The notes under the pieces are model-generated. The model was not told the DNA's origin and did not search any database. It saw only the letters and a list, made by a program, of their open reading frames with translations. Source: Aphanothece hegewaldii CCALA 016 (GTDB lineage: Bacteria; Cyanobacteriota; Cyanobacteriia; Cyanobacteriales; Microcystaceae). From it: a DNA stretch of 64,000 bases. The stretch is taken from positions 62,001 through 126,000 of the forward strand of contig NZ_PXOH01000005.1 of assembly GCF_003007785.1 (NCBI RefSeq). The letters are read 5' to 3'. This document shows positions 1 through 8,192 of this stretch, one piece after another. The stretch's first letter is position 1. Each line of letters opens with the position of its first letter. The translations under genes and the position numbers were made by a program.

Positions 1-1
1 A

Positions 2-184
2 CCACCAGATTATCAATGGGGACCAGAAATAGTACCGAGTCAGGCCTATTTTGTTCTAGGAGATAATCGTAATGCAAGTTTAGATTCTCATGCTTGGGGA
101 TTTTTATCCAAAGATTATTTAGTAGGACAAGCGTACAAAATTTCTTGGCCGTTGGGTCGGGGAAAATCCCTCATTCTCAAATAA
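2..184 (+). CDS. lepB: Signal peptidase I, C-terminal fragment (cut by window edge)
   Basis: The open frame entering from the left edge encodes the last 60 residues of a type I signal peptidase, the membrane-anchored Ser/Lys protease that removes signal peptides from Sec- and Tat-exported proteins. The diagnostic part is the C-terminal box [14 protein letters not shown] (family consensus GDNR.xS.DSR.WG), followed by the usual short tail with GQAYKISWP. The catalytic Ser and Lys lie upstream, outside the window. The stop codon is one base before the larB start, so the two genes are probably co-transcribed. Family assignment is secure; the paralogue cannot be told. Confidence 0.9.
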   Translation, partial: PPDYQWGPEIVPSQAYFVLGDNRNASLDSHAWGFLSKDYLVGQAYKISWPLGRGKSLILK

Positions 185-185
185 A

Positions 186-965
186 ATGACAGAACCAGAA
201 GCCTTACAAAATCTTCTTCAAGCCGTCGCCACAGGAGCTATACTACCTGATGTGGCATTTGAAAAACTCAAACATCTAAGTTTTGAACCCGTCGAAGACT
301 TTGCTAAAATTGACCATCATCGTCACCTGAGAACCGGTTTTCCTGAAGTCATTTGGGGACCGGGGAAAACGAGTGAGCAAATTATTTCAATAATACACTC
401 TTTGCGTGAATCTGCTCCAATTGTCATGGCCACACGCATTTCTTCAGATGTCGCACAACAGCTATTAGAACAAATTCCAGGTTTAATTTACTATCCTGTG
501 GCTCGAATCTGTGCGTTAAAATCATCCCAAATACCCACTCAACAGGGTATAATTTCCATATTGACCGCAGGAACCGCAGATATTCCAGTCGCTGAAGAAG
601 CAGCAATTACCGCCGAATTATGCGGGTTTGAAGTACAACGTCTCTGGGATGTCGGAGTGGCAGGAATACACCGTCTTTTGAGTCATCGTGATTTAATTAC
701 CAGTTCGGATATTTTAATTGTTGTTGCAGGAATGGAAGGTGCATTACCGAGTGTCGTCGCGGGAATGGTTGAATGTCCTGTGATTGCCGTTCCCACCAGT
801 ATCGGTTATGGTGTTAGTTTCGGGGGTGTTGCACCTTTATTAACCATGCTGAATTCTTGTGCGACTGGTATTGCTGTTGTTAATATCGATAATGGGTTTG
901 GTGCAGCAATTTTAGCAGGTAAGATTTTACGAACGGCAGCAAGGCTAAAAGACAGAGTACAATAA
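186..965 (+). CDS. larB: LarB, pyridinium biscarboxylate synthase (nickel pincer cofactor)
   Basis: This 259-residue protein matches LarB, which carboxylates and hydrolyses nicotinic acid adenine dinucleotide in the first step of nickel-pincer nucleotide synthesis. The N-terminal part carries the LarB-type segment HHRHLRTGFPEVIWGPGKT (about residues 43-61). The C-terminal half is AIR-carboxylase (PurE)-like, with LTAGTADIPVAEEA, VAGMEGALPSVVAGM and PVIAVPTSIGYG. Length is normal for the family. Start ATG 186 lies one base past the lepB stop. No larC, larE or lactate racemase gene is in the window, so either the partners are elsewhere or the enzyme serves another nickel-pincer protein. The family call is firm; the physiological substrate is inference. 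Confidence 0.9.
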   Translation: MTEPEALQNLLQAVATGAILPDVAFEKLKHLSFEPVEDFAKIDHHRHLRTGFPEVIWGPGKTSEQIISIIHSLRESAPIVMATRISSDVAQQLLEQIPGLIYYPVARICALKSSQIPTQQGIISILTAGTADIPVAEEAAITAELCGFEVQRLWDVGVAGIHRLLSHRDLITSSDILIVVAGMEGALPSVVAGMVECPVIAVPTSIGYGVSFGGVAPLLTMLNSCATGIAVVNIDNGFGAAILAGKILRTAARLKDRVQ

Positions 966-998
966 TATTAGTAGGTTTCTCGTTAATTTGTTCGATCT

Positions 999-1295
999 AT
1001 GGCCGCACCCAAGCAAACACAGGATCAAAATCATCCTCAAGAAAAAAAAGACCGAGAAATTGTCAATCGTCTTTTGCAAGAGGAACCCACAGATTATAAT
1101 TTAGCAGAACTCGCCCGTTTAAGGATTCGTTATCAGAATTTCCCAGGTGCAAGAGAAACCCAAAAAGATTTAGATTTACTACTCAATAAATGGCAATTAA
1201 CAGAAACGACTCTTTTTGAAAAAACTCGCCAAATTCACCTCAAAGGTCAAGTTTACAGGAAAAACTCGAATGATGCTCAAGAAGATTGGAGTTAG
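999..1295 (+). CDS. DUF3288 family protein
   Basis: A 98-residue, highly charged cytoplasmic protein of the cyanobacterium-restricted DUF3288 family. The recognised block is KKDREIVNRLLQEEPTDYN, followed by LAELARLRIRYQNFPGAR, a helical segment typical of this family. There is no signal peptide or membrane segment. It starts 33 bases after larB on the same strand and could share its transcript. Function is unknown. The family name comes from memory of the conserved N-terminal block, not from a search. Confidence 0.7.
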   Translation: MAAPKQTQDQNHPQEKKDREIVNRLLQEEPTDYNLAELARLRIRYQNFPGARETQKDLDLLLNKWQLTETTLFEKTRQIHLKGQVYRKNSNDAQEDWS

Positions 1296-1405
1296 TAGGT
1301 TCTGACAATACCTTAACTTTTTTAGTCCCAACTTTAGTATGTTCTGATAATACCTTAACTTTTTTGGGCATAATTTTTGCTATGTCCTGAACTTTTCTGT
1401 ATTTA
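1293..1405. repeat. Three degenerate tandem 42-bp repeats
   Basis: Copy 1 starts at 1293 and copy 2 at 1335. Both contain TTCTGAYAATACCTTAACTT and differ at only a few bases over the shared core. A third, shorter copy starts near 1377 (TTGCTATGTCCTGA then ACTTTTCTG) and lacks about 10 bases in the middle. The array fills most of the gap between the DUF3288 gene, overlapping only its stop codon, and the DUF4278 gene. No coding potential or clear terminator was seen in it. Confidence 0.75.
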
Positions 1406-1471
1406 TTTTTTTGAGAAGATAAAGGATACTAAGAGTGTCATCAAAAGAAGCCTTGCTTACGGAGACTAAAA

Positions 1472-1666
1472 ATGACTCTTTGCTATCGCCAAATTAATTA
1501 TAAAAATCCTTCTTTTACTCTGAATACTTCTCAATTAAATAAAACAATGAAGTATCGCGGTACTAGCTATCAAGCACCTTGGACAATTGCTCAACAGGAC
1601 TGTTCTATAACATTACTAAAATATCGTGGTGTTTCTTACATCAAAAATTATATAGTTTTTAACTAA
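1472..1666 (+). CDS. DUF4278-type small protein
   Basis: A 64-residue protein with two copies of the short YRG-x-x-Y motif (KYRGTSYQAP at about residues 27-36 and KYRGVSYIK at about 50-58) and a related N-terminal CYRQINY. This is the hallmark of DUF4278, a family of small cyanobacterial proteins of unknown function. GGAG sits 9 bases before ATG 1472 and supports the start. The next gene encodes a second member, so the two form a tandem pair. Some related proteins are stress-inducible, but nothing here proves regulation. Confidence 0.65.
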   Translation: MTLCYRQINYKNPSFTLNTSQLNKTMKYRGTSYQAPWTIAQQDCSITLLKYRGVSYIKNYIVFN

Positions 1667-1708
1667 TATTAATTTTTCCAATTTAATAAATTAAAAGGAG
1701 CATAAATT

Positions 1709-1894
1709 ATGCAACTCATTTATCGTGGTCAAATCTTTGAATATCATGCCAAAATTAATAATTCATTACCCAGACGACAAGCTATTAACTGGCGATATGC
1801 CGTTCCAGGTGTCATGTATAAAGCACCTTCTTTAAAAAATCAAACTTATCATTTACCTAAAGCCATAAATTGGCGTTGGCTACCTCAAGAGTGA
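1709..1894 (+). CDS. DUF4278-type small protein, second copy
   Basis: A 61-residue basic protein that starts MQLIYRGQIFEY, the usual DUF4278 opening (M-x-L-x-YRG-x-x-Y). It then contains two AINWR segments (about residues 25-29 and 52-56) and a MYKAP variant of the YRG motif. AGGAG is 9 bases upstream of ATG 1709. It lies 42 bases after the other DUF4278 gene but shares little sequence with it outside the motif. The doubled AINWR suggests an internal duplication. Function is unknown. Confidence 0.65.
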   Translation: MQLIYRGQIFEYHAKINNSLPRRQAINWRYAVPGVMYKAPSLKNQTYHLPKAINWRWLPQE

Positions 1895-1963
1895 AATAAT
1901 ATAATTTTGCGATCGTTGCTATGCTTGAGGTATCTTAAAAGAAGGGTCTATTTTAAACGTACT

Positions 1964-3298
1964 ATGAGTGTAGCAACCATTCAACCCGCAAAGATTACTA
2001 AAATATTACCCGATTCTATTGCCGATGAAATGGGTTTTGAAGCAGGAGATAGCATTGTATCAATTAATGGGATTCGTCCCAGAGATTTAATTGATTATCA
2101 GTTTCTTTGTACTGATGAATTTTTAGAACTTGAGGTAATTGATACTTCAGGAAAAACCCATCATGTCGAAATTGAAAAAGACTATGATGAGAATTTGGGT
2201 TTAGAATTTGAAAACGCTTTATTTGATGGTTTGATTCAATGTAATAATAAATGTCCATTTTGTTTTATTGACCAACAACCGCCAGGAAAAAGAGATAGTT
2301 TATATTTAAAAGATGATGATTATCGTCTGAGTTTTCTTTATGGAAGTTATCTAACCCTGACGAATTTAACCGCTAAGGAGTGGGAAAGAATCGAACAAAT
2401 GCGGTTATCTCCGCTTTATGTTTCTGTTCATGCGACTGAACCAGATTTAAGAATCCGTTTACTGAAAAATCCACGCGCTGGAAAATTATTAGAACAACTC
2501 AAATGGTTTAAGGAAAGACGCTTACAAATTCATGCTCAAGTTGTTGTTTGTCCTGAAATTAATGATGGTGTACATTTAGAAAGAACTCTTTTAGATTTAG
2601 CAAATTTTTCTCAAGAAGATATCCCAACGGTTGCTTCTGCTGCGGTTGTTCCAGTCGGTTTAACCCGTTTTCGACCCACTGAAAATGAACTCACTACAGT
2701 TAGTACAGAAAAAGCGAAAGAAGTTATTAGTCAAGTTCAAGCTTTACAGAAGCAATTTAAACAAAAAATGGGGAGTAATTTTGTCTGGTTAGCTGATGAA
2801 TGGTTTTTAATTGCTCGTCAAGAATTGCCCGCAGAATCCGAGTATGAAAACTATCCACAAATTGGTAATGGTGTAGGTTCAATACGTCAGTTTATTAAAC
2901 AGTTTCAAAAAACGGGAAAAGCAATGTTACCGAAAAAAATAAATAATCCTAAAAGTTTAACTTGGGTGGTGGGGAATGCGGTAGAATTTGCTTTTCAACC
3001 TTTAGTAAAGCAGTTAAATAAAGTGCAGAACCTAACCGTAAATTTAGTCGCTTTAAAGAGTGATTATTGGGGACAAGAAATTACAGTGACAGGATTATTA
3101 ACTGGACAAGATTTAATACAAGGTTTACAAGAAAAAGAGTTAGGCGATGGAATATTATTACCTTCTGTTATGCTCAAAGATGGTGAGGAAAAGTTTTTAG
3201 ATGATACAACAGTAAGGGAGGTTTCTGAGACTTTAAATAGTCCGATTTTTCCTGTTAATGGTGTTGAAGAATTAATGCAAACTTGTATTAAAACATAA
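1964..3298 (+). CDS. TIGR03279-type cyanobacterial radical SAM protein with PDZ and DUF512
   Basis: A 444-residue predicted iron-sulfur protein of the cyanobacterial family TIGR03279. From the N-terminus: a PDZ-like domain (about 5-65, with ADEMGFEAGDSIVSING), a cysteine cluster CNNKCPFCF (about residues 93-101) that fits a radical SAM CxxxCxxC site, the YGSYLTLTN segment, and a DUF512 C-terminal half with GNGVGSIRQF and GDGILLPSVML. ATG 1964 was chosen because the protein then opens directly on the PDZ domain; an in-frame start at 1907 would add an unconserved 19 residues. Its reaction is unknown. It abuts folP with one base between stop and start. Confidence 0.85.
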   Translation: MSVATIQPAKITKILPDSIADEMGFEAGDSIVSINGIRPRDLIDYQFLCTDEFLELEVIDTSGKTHHVEIEKDYDENLGLEFENALFDGLIQCNNKCPFCFIDQQPPGKRDSLYLKDDDYRLSFLYGSYLTLTNLTAKEWERIEQMRLSPLYVSVHATEPDLRIRLLKNPRAGKLLEQLKWFKERRLQIHAQVVVCPEINDGVHLERTLLDLANFSQEDIPTVASAAVVPVGLTRFRPTENELTTVSTEKAKEVISQVQALQKQFKQKMGSNFVWLADEWFLIARQELPAESEYENYPQIGNGVGSIRQFIKQFQKTGKAMLPKKINNPKSLTWVVGNAVEFAFQPLVKQLNKVQNLTVNLVALKSDYWGQEITVTGLLTGQDLIQGLQEKELGDGILLPSVMLKDGEEKFLDDTTVREVSETLNSPIFPVNGVEELMQTCIKT

Positions 3299-3299
3299 T

Positions 3300-4154
3300 A
3301 TGGAAAGTTTATTAATTAGAAATTATGAATTTCATTGGGGAAAACAAACTTACTTGATGGGTATTTTGAATGTAACTCCCGATAGTTTTAGTGATGGTGG
3401 AGAGTTTAATACAATAGAGAATGCAGTTAATCAGGGACTTAAATTAATAGAACAAGGAGCGAATATACTAGATATTGGCGGACAATCTACACGTCCAGGC
3501 TCAGAAGAAATTACACTAGATGAAGAATTAAATCGAGTTATTCCGGTTATTAAAGCTATTAGATTAAAAAGTGATCATCCTATTTCAATTGATACGACTC
3601 GTTCTGAGGTCGTACAAGCAGCAATAGAAGCGGGTGCCGATATAATTAATGATATTTCGGGGGCAAGTTTTGACGAAAAAATGTTATCTACAGTAGCAAA
3701 GCTAGAGGTTCCGATTATTTTAATGCACATCAAAGGAACACCTAAAACCATGCAAAAATTGACCCAATATAATGATTTAGTCGGCGAAATTATGCAATTT
3801 TTAGAGCAACAAATCCAACAAGCATTAAAAGCAGGGATTAAACACTCTAATTTAATTATCGATCCGGGTATTGGTTTTGCAAAAAATTATGAACAAAATT
3901 TAGAACTCATTCGACGCTTAAAAGAATTTCGTCAACTCGATGTACCGATTTTAGCAGGACTATCGCGTAAGAGTTTTATCGGTTATATTTTAAATCAAAA
4001 TGATCCTAAACAACGTGTTTGGGGAACTGCTGCGGCCTGTTGTAGCGCGATCGCATCTGGAGTTGATATCTTAAGAGTACATGATGTTGCCCCGATGTAT
4101 GATGTATGCAGAGTGGCTGATGCAATTTGGCGAACTGGAATAGAAAAACGATGA
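3300..4154 (+). CDS. folP: Dihydropteroate synthase
   Basis: This 284-residue TIM-barrel enzyme condenses p-aminobenzoate with hydroxymethyl-dihydropterin pyrophosphate to give dihydropteroate in folate synthesis. Family signatures are all present: MGILNVTPDSFSDGGEF (about residues 20-36), LDIGGQSTRPG (about 60-70), DTTR, DIISGA-type NDISGA, LILMHIKGTP-type IILMHIKGTP, DPGIGFAK and LAGLSRKSFIG. Length is typical. It follows the radical SAM gene by one base, and its stop overlaps the next start as ATGA at 4151-4154, so the three genes are probably one operon. Confidence 0.95.
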   Translation: MESLLIRNYEFHWGKQTYLMGILNVTPDSFSDGGEFNTIENAVNQGLKLIEQGANILDIGGQSTRPGSEEITLDEELNRVIPVIKAIRLKSDHPISIDTTRSEVVQAAIEAGADIINDISGASFDEKMLSTVAKLEVPIILMHIKGTPKTMQKLTQYNDLVGEIMQFLEQQIQQALKAGIKHSNLIIDPGIGFAKNYEQNLELIRRLKEFRQLDVPILAGLSRKSFIGYILNQNDPKQRVWGTAAACCSAIASGVDILRVHDVAPMYDVCRVADAIWRTGIEKR

Positions 4155-4618
4155 ACACTTCTTCTGAACTAACCACCGATCATTGCATGATTCCTGTGAT
4201 TAAATCACCGAAAGATTACCAAGTTTTCCGCATTAGTCCACAGGATACAAACCGTTTAGCGATCGTTTTTGATTCTACAATAGCCGATGACTCATTGACT
4301 GTGTGCGTCGAGATTTTTGATCCTGGTGGAAGTACACCAACTCATCGTCATCACTTTGCTGTAGAAATGTTTTATATTCTAAAAGGGGAAGGTGAAGCAA
4401 TTTGTGACGGTAAAAGTATTCCCTTATGTCCGGGTGATAGCTTACTGGTTCGTCCGACGGGAATACATGAGATTAGAAATACTGGGAAAGGTCGTCTTTA
4501 TGCAATTTGCTTTATGGTTCCTAACGAAGATTTTTCCGAACTCATTCGCAGTGGTGTTCCTGAAATCTTAGATCAAGAAGATTTAAAGGTTTTAAAAGGA
4601 ATTAATACAGCAAACTAA
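4151..4618 (+). CDS. Cupin-domain protein
   Basis: A 155-residue single-domain cupin. The beta-barrel motifs are visible: GSTPTHRHHFAVEMFYILKG (about residues 58-77; cupin motif 1 with two or three metal-ligand His and a Glu), then PGDSLLVRPTGIHEIRN (motif 2 with His). These residues suggest a bound divalent metal. ATG 4151 overlaps the folP stop as ATGA, which indicates translational coupling; an upstream in-frame start at 4127 would overlap folP more deeply and is less likely. The substrate is unknown. No folate-related cupin function is established, so the link to folP is positional only. Confidence 0.8.
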   Translation: MNTSSELTTDHCMIPVIKSPKDYQVFRISPQDTNRLAIVFDSTIADDSLTVCVEIFDPGGSTPTHRHHFAVEMFYILKGEGEAICDGKSIPLCPGDSLLVRPTGIHEIRNTGKGRLYAICFMVPNEDFSELIRSGVPEILDQEDLKVLKGINTAN

Positions 4619-4679
4619 ACCTAAAAAAAGCAAAAGCTTATTGAAGATCAACTAGGAGTTAGATGGGGGATATGGAATT

Positions 4680-5010
4680 TTATTGACCGAGATACAGGTA
4701 AACCCGATCGCTTGTCCAAGTTGCTATACCTGTACCAAAAAAGTCTGTATCTTCAGTCCAGATCGGACACTCTAACATCAAAGCTACTGCCACAACTGAC
4801 CAATCATCGACATCGCGCACAGCAATGCGTTGTTTGGCTTCTTGTTCGTACAAACTATACAGACTACTATCGACCAGTTGAACAAAACAGGTTAGCCTTT
4901 CTAGTACTTCTAGCACATCTTCGGTTGGTAGGTTACGTTTTTGAATTTTTTCCCAAGACGGCACGAATCAAGATGTTAGCATCCAGAACAATTCTTTTTG
5001 TTATTGGCAT
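4680..5010 (-). pseudogene. PIN-domain toxin (VapC-like), broken by internal deletion and frameshift
   Basis: Reading from ATG 5010, the frame encodes MPITKRIVLDANILIRAVLG, a perfect PIN-domain N-terminus with its first acidic residue, then stops after KNSKT. In the next frame, from about 4964, the C-terminal half is intact: KIQKRNLPTEDVLEVLERL, then VRDVDDWSVVAVAL and CPIWTEDTDFFGTG. Compared with full-length relatives as remembered (about 135-140 residues), roughly 35-40 residues between the halves are missing, including the region that normally holds the second acidic residue. The remnant is therefore probably inactive as a ribonuclease. It lies 8 bases downstream of its antitoxin gene. 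Confidence 0.8.
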
Positions 5011-5018
5011 GGAAAGGC

Positions 5019-5273
5019 TTACCGTTCTTGTTCTCGAAGTTGACGAAATTCTTCAACAAGAAGATCTTCAGTAAGTCCTTTCTCTTGTAAAAGCGCATCT
5101 AGCTTCAAAGCGGCACGTTTTAACCCCTCAATTTCTGCTTCGGCTGGTTCTTGTTGAGCAGGTAAAAAATAGCCAACCGTCTGACCGTGACGCATCACAG
5201 CAACAGGGGAGGCAGTATTCAAATATTTAGCGAGATGATCCCTAAATTCACGAATTCCTACTTTTTCGAGCAT
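5019..5273 (-). CDS. Phd/YefM-type antitoxin
   Basis: An 84-residue protein with the Phd/YefM beta-hairpin and helix core: VGIREFRDHLAKYLNTASPV followed by VMRHGQTVGYFLP (about residues 5-38). The variable C-terminal helix (residues 42-84) would wrap the cognate toxin. Such antitoxins bind their own promoter and neutralise a PIN or RelE toxin. The toxin gene directly downstream is a decayed PIN gene, so this copy may persist as an orphan antitoxin or autorepressor. The start fits the family exactly. Confidence 0.85.
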   Translation of the reverse strand: MLEKVGIREFRDHLAKYLNTASPVAVMRHGQTVGYFLPAQQEPAEAEIEGLKRAALKLDALLQEKGLTEDLLVEEFRQLREQER

Positions 5274-5479
5274 AGACTTTTTCTCTTTCCTAATTATGGA
5301 TCACTGTGTACACAAATATAGCAAAAGAGCCAAGTTTTTTACAACAAAACGAAAAAATTTACGGTTGTAGTAGGCGATCGCTCATTTTTAGATTCACTTT
5401 GTAAATGTCCTCTAATTAATTGCATTAATCCCCCCAAAATGTTATATTAGTAAAATTGTGAAAAAATGCACATTTAGGA

Positions 5480-5538
5480 ATTCGGGTGTTTCTCTCACCA
5501 AGAAATCCCCCTGAATGGAAGCTAAACCCGAATCGGAG
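5480..5538 (+). promoter_or_regulatory. Candidate structured leader of rpsB
   Basis: ATTCGGGT at 5480-5487 pairs perfectly with ACCCGAAT at 5526-5533, closing a 38-base loop just before the GGAG at 5535-5538 that serves rpsB. The stem ends one base before the ribosome-binding site, so folding or protein binding could control access. Autogenous control by S2 is known in other bacteria, but for this leader it is inference. The wider 5274-5550 gap also holds a HIP1 site at 5374-5381. Confidence 0.4.
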
Positions 5539-5550
5539 TAAATCAAAAAT

Positions 5551-6354
5551 ATGCCAGTTGTTACACTTGCTGAACTGTTAGAATCAGGCGTTCACTTCGG
5601 CCATCAGACGCGCCGTTGGAATCCCAAAATGTCACAGTACATATATACTGCTAGAAACGGGGTACATATAATTGACCTCGTACAAACAGCCGAACTGATG
5701 GAAGAAGCTTATGACTATGTGCGTAAAGCATCAGAACAAGGCAAGCGGTTTTTATTCATTGGAACCAAAAGACAAGCAGCCGGAATCGTTGCACAAGAAG
5801 CCTTACGCTGCGGTTCTAACTTCATTAACCAACGTTGGTTAGGGGGAATGCTAACTAACTGGGAAACCATCAGAGGACGGGTTGAAAGACTCAAAGAACT
5901 CGAAGAACTCGAAAACAGTGGAGCGATCGAAAAACGCCCGAAAAAAGAAGGAGCAGTATTACGTCGAGAACTCAGCAAACTACAAAAATATCTAGGCGGA
6001 ATCAAAACCATGCGCCGCTTACCCGATATTGCCGTAATTGTTGACTTAAGACGGGAATACAACGCCATCAAAGAATGTCAAAAGTTGGGAATACCGATCG
6101 TATCTTTATTAGATACCAATTGTGACCCCGATGCCGTAGATATTCCGATTCCAGCGAATGATGATGCAATTCGGTCAATTAAACTCATCATTGGTAAGTT
6201 AGCCGACGCGATACATGAAGGTCGTCACGGTAAACTTGAAGGTGAGGATGAGTACGAAGAATTTGAGGATGAACTCGATGAGATAGAAGATGACTTCTCC
6301 GAAGAAATTCCCGACTGGGCATCTGGCTACACTGACGAAGAAAACGATAAATAA
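5551..6354 (+). CDS. rpsB: 30S ribosomal protein S2
   Basis: A 267-residue S2 protein, a late-assembling small-subunit protein that contacts S1 and 16S rRNA. The core is unmistakable: [20 protein letters not shown] at the start, [47 protein letters not shown] and [15 protein letters not shown]. The C-terminal tail from about residue 228 is strongly acidic ([19 protein letters not shown]), as in several cyanobacterial S2 proteins. It is followed by tsf in the order common to nearly all bacteria. GGAG lies 12 bases upstream of the ATG, rather far, within the leader described separately. Confidence 0.98.
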   Translation: MPVVTLAELLESGVHFGHQTRRWNPKMSQYIYTARNGVHIIDLVQTAELMEEAYDYVRKASEQGKRFLFIGTKRQAAGIVAQEALRCGSNFINQRWLGGMLTNWETIRGRVERLKELEELENSGAIEKRPKKEGAVLRRELSKLQKYLGGIKTMRRLPDIAVIVDLRREYNAIKECQKLGIPIVSLLDTNCDPDAVDIPIPANDDAIRSIKLIIGKLADAIHEGRHGKLEGEDEYEEFEDELDEIEDDFSEEIPDWASGYTDEENDK

Positions 6355-6425
6355 GACAATCATAAACGGAGGGGAAACAGTCACACCCTCCTTTAAAAAC
6401 GAATCTAGATTAGGATTAAATCAAC

Positions 6426-7166
6426 ATGGCGGAAATATCGGCAAAACTGGTCAAAGAACTACGCGAAAAAACTGGCGCCGGAATGATGGACTGCAAAAAG
6501 GCGTTAGCAGAAAATGACGGTGATATGTCTAAAGCAGTCGAATGGCTACGACAAAAAGGCATTACCTCCGCAGAAAAAAAAGCAGGTCGGACAACCGCCG
6601 AAGGAATGATCGGCCAGTACATCCATACGGGTAGTCGAATTGGTGTATTAGTTGAAGTCAACTGTGAAACCGACTTTGTCGCCCGACGTGATGAGTTTAA
6701 AGATCTCGTTGGTAACATTGCGATGCAAATTGCCGCTTGTCCGAATGTAGAATACATTAAGGTTGCGGATATTCCTGAAACCATCATTCAAAAAGAAAAA
6801 GACATCGAAATGGGACGGGACGACTTGGGCAACAAACCCGAAAATATTAGGGAAAAAATTGTACAAGGTCGAATTGACAAGCGTCTCAAAGAACTGTCAT
6901 TGTTAGATCAACCTTATATTCGGGATCAAAACATTACGGTAGAAGAGTTGATTAAACAAACCATTGCAACAATTGGCGAAAATATTCAGGTACGCCGTTT
7001 TGTTCGTTTTGTCCTAGGGGAAGGTATTGAAAAGCAAGAAGTCAACTTTGCTGATGAAGTTGCCGCCCAAATGGGTCAAAAAGTTGAAGAAAAGCCGGCT
7101 GAAACCCCTTCACCAGATGTAAAAGAAGAAAAAAAAGAGGCAAAATCTTCTAAAAAGAAAAAATAA
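6426..7166 (+). CDS. tsf: Elongation factor Ts
   Basis: EF-Ts is the guanine-nucleotide exchange factor that recycles EF-Tu. This 246-residue protein carries both family signatures: [18 protein letters not shown] near residues 11-28 and [16 protein letters not shown] near 76-91. The dimerisation domain is of the shortened type also seen in other cyanobacteria, and the C-terminus ends in a Lys/Glu-rich tail (about 220-246). It lies 71 bases after rpsB. A hairpin at 7193-7211 follows and probably ends the operon. Confidence 0.97.
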   Translation: MAEISAKLVKELREKTGAGMMDCKKALAENDGDMSKAVEWLRQKGITSAEKKAGRTTAEGMIGQYIHTGSRIGVLVEVNCETDFVARRDEFKDLVGNIAMQIAACPNVEYIKVADIPETIIQKEKDIEMGRDDLGNKPENIREKIVQGRIDKRLKELSLLDQPYIRDQNITVEELIKQTIATIGENIQVRRFVRFVLGEGIEKQEVNFADEVAAQMGQKVEEKPAETPSPDVKEEKKEAKSSKKKK

Positions 7167-7192
7167 TTGCTAATCTTAAATAATTAAACGTA

Positions 7193-7211
7193 GGGTGGGT
7201 CTGACTCACCC
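7193..7211 (+). terminator. Hairpin terminator after tsf
   Basis: GGGTGGG (7193-7199) pairs with CTCACCC (7205-7211), with one G-T pair, around a 5-base loop TCTGA. A moderately T-rich stretch TGCTTTATTATATTT follows. The position, 26 bases after the tsf stop and before the next gene, fits a rho-independent terminator. Confidence 0.65.
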
Positions 7212-7278
7212 TGCTTTATTATATTTACTTATTGAATAAGTTCATTTATACTATTATTATCGTAAAATAATTACTGAT

Positions 7279-8166
7279 ATGACTGGAAGACTACATCAAA
7301 AAAAACAAGAATTAGCCGCTTTAGAAGAAAATACAACTCAGCAAGCCCAAATATTACGAAATTATTATCAGACTTATTTAGAGTCATTAAGTCAGTCAGT
7401 GTATAAACAATTAATCTTGGCGAGTTATCAAATTTGTACACAGAAATATCCTCAAGAATTTATTAATCTTTCTTACAGTCAACGCCAAAAACTACAAGAA
7501 CAAATTAAAACAATTGGCAAAACAACTATAGATAAATTAATCGAATTATTAAATAAAAAGCACAAAAAACATCAAGAACAACCGATTAATATACTAGAAG
7601 AAATGTTACTTGGTATTGCACCTACAGAAGAAGAAGTCACGCCCTTAGAAACAGAAGAAGAAATAATGCTAGAAAATTCCGATACTTTTAGTAATATTAA
7701 AAAACCTGATGAATTAATCGAATGGACTAAACACATAGAAAAAGGAATTACTCAAGTTTTAGATACTCTTTCGATGGAGATTAATAATAATTTACAAAAA
7801 TATAAAATTTTACCCAATCAATTACCAAAACAAGTTTTAGAAATGGCAATTAAAGCCGAAACACCAGAACACCCAACAGGCGGACAACCCAATTTATTAG
7901 ATGTTATAATTGAAACGGGAAATAAAGGAAATGATGCCGAAAATATAGAAGTACCAATGACTCAGGCTCAAGTAACAAAATTAGTTGCAATTCATTTAAG
8001 ATTACATGAAATTGAATTTACAGAGCCAATATTGACATTACAAAGAAAACAAATTCGTCAGATACTAGAACAAATTAATCAACTCAAAAAACAGTATCAG
8101 AAAAAAGAAAAAGAATGCGCGATCGCAGAAGCCGAAACAGCTTGGCGTTCTTCTTGGTATGATTAA
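7279..8166 (+). CDS. Conserved hypothetical coiled-coil protein upstream of recG
   Basis: Not recognised as any named family. The 295-residue protein is rich in Lys, Glu and Gln. Helical, coiled-coil-like stretches lie at about residues 1-105 and 245-290 (for example QLKKQYQKKEKECAIAEAET). A low-complexity acidic linker (about 107-130) joins them. There is no signal peptide or membrane segment. It lies 26 bases before recG on the same strand and may be co-transcribed with it. Codon use resembles the neighbours. A structural or nucleic-acid-associated role would be a guess. Confidence 0.6.
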   Translation: MTGRLHQKKQELAALEENTTQQAQILRNYYQTYLESLSQSVYKQLILASYQICTQKYPQEFINLSYSQRQKLQEQIKTIGKTTIDKLIELLNKKHKKHQEQPINILEEMLLGIAPTEEEVTPLETEEEIMLENSDTFSNIKKPDELIEWTKHIEKGITQVLDTLSMEINNNLQKYKILPNQLPKQVLEMAIKAETPEHPTGGQPNLLDVIIETGNKGNDAENIEVPMTQAQVTKLVAIHLRLHEIEFTEPILTLQRKQIRQILEQINQLKKQYQKKEKECAIAEAETAWRSSWYD

Positions 8167-8192
8167 ACTAAATCGATGTTAAACTAAAAAAT

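Noticed and set aside
4712..5074. Plus-strand ORF of 120 residues over the toxin-antitoxin locus
   Set aside because: It is antisense to the PIN and Phd sequences, which have clear family motifs on the other strand.
5715..6071. Minus-strand ORF of 118 residues inside rpsB
   Set aside because: It lies wholly antisense to a certain ribosomal protein gene, has no recognisable family and a Ser/Arg-rich shadow composition.
6416..6787. Minus-strand ORF of 123 residues inside tsf
   Set aside because: It is antisense to EF-Ts over nearly all its length and has no ribosome-binding site.
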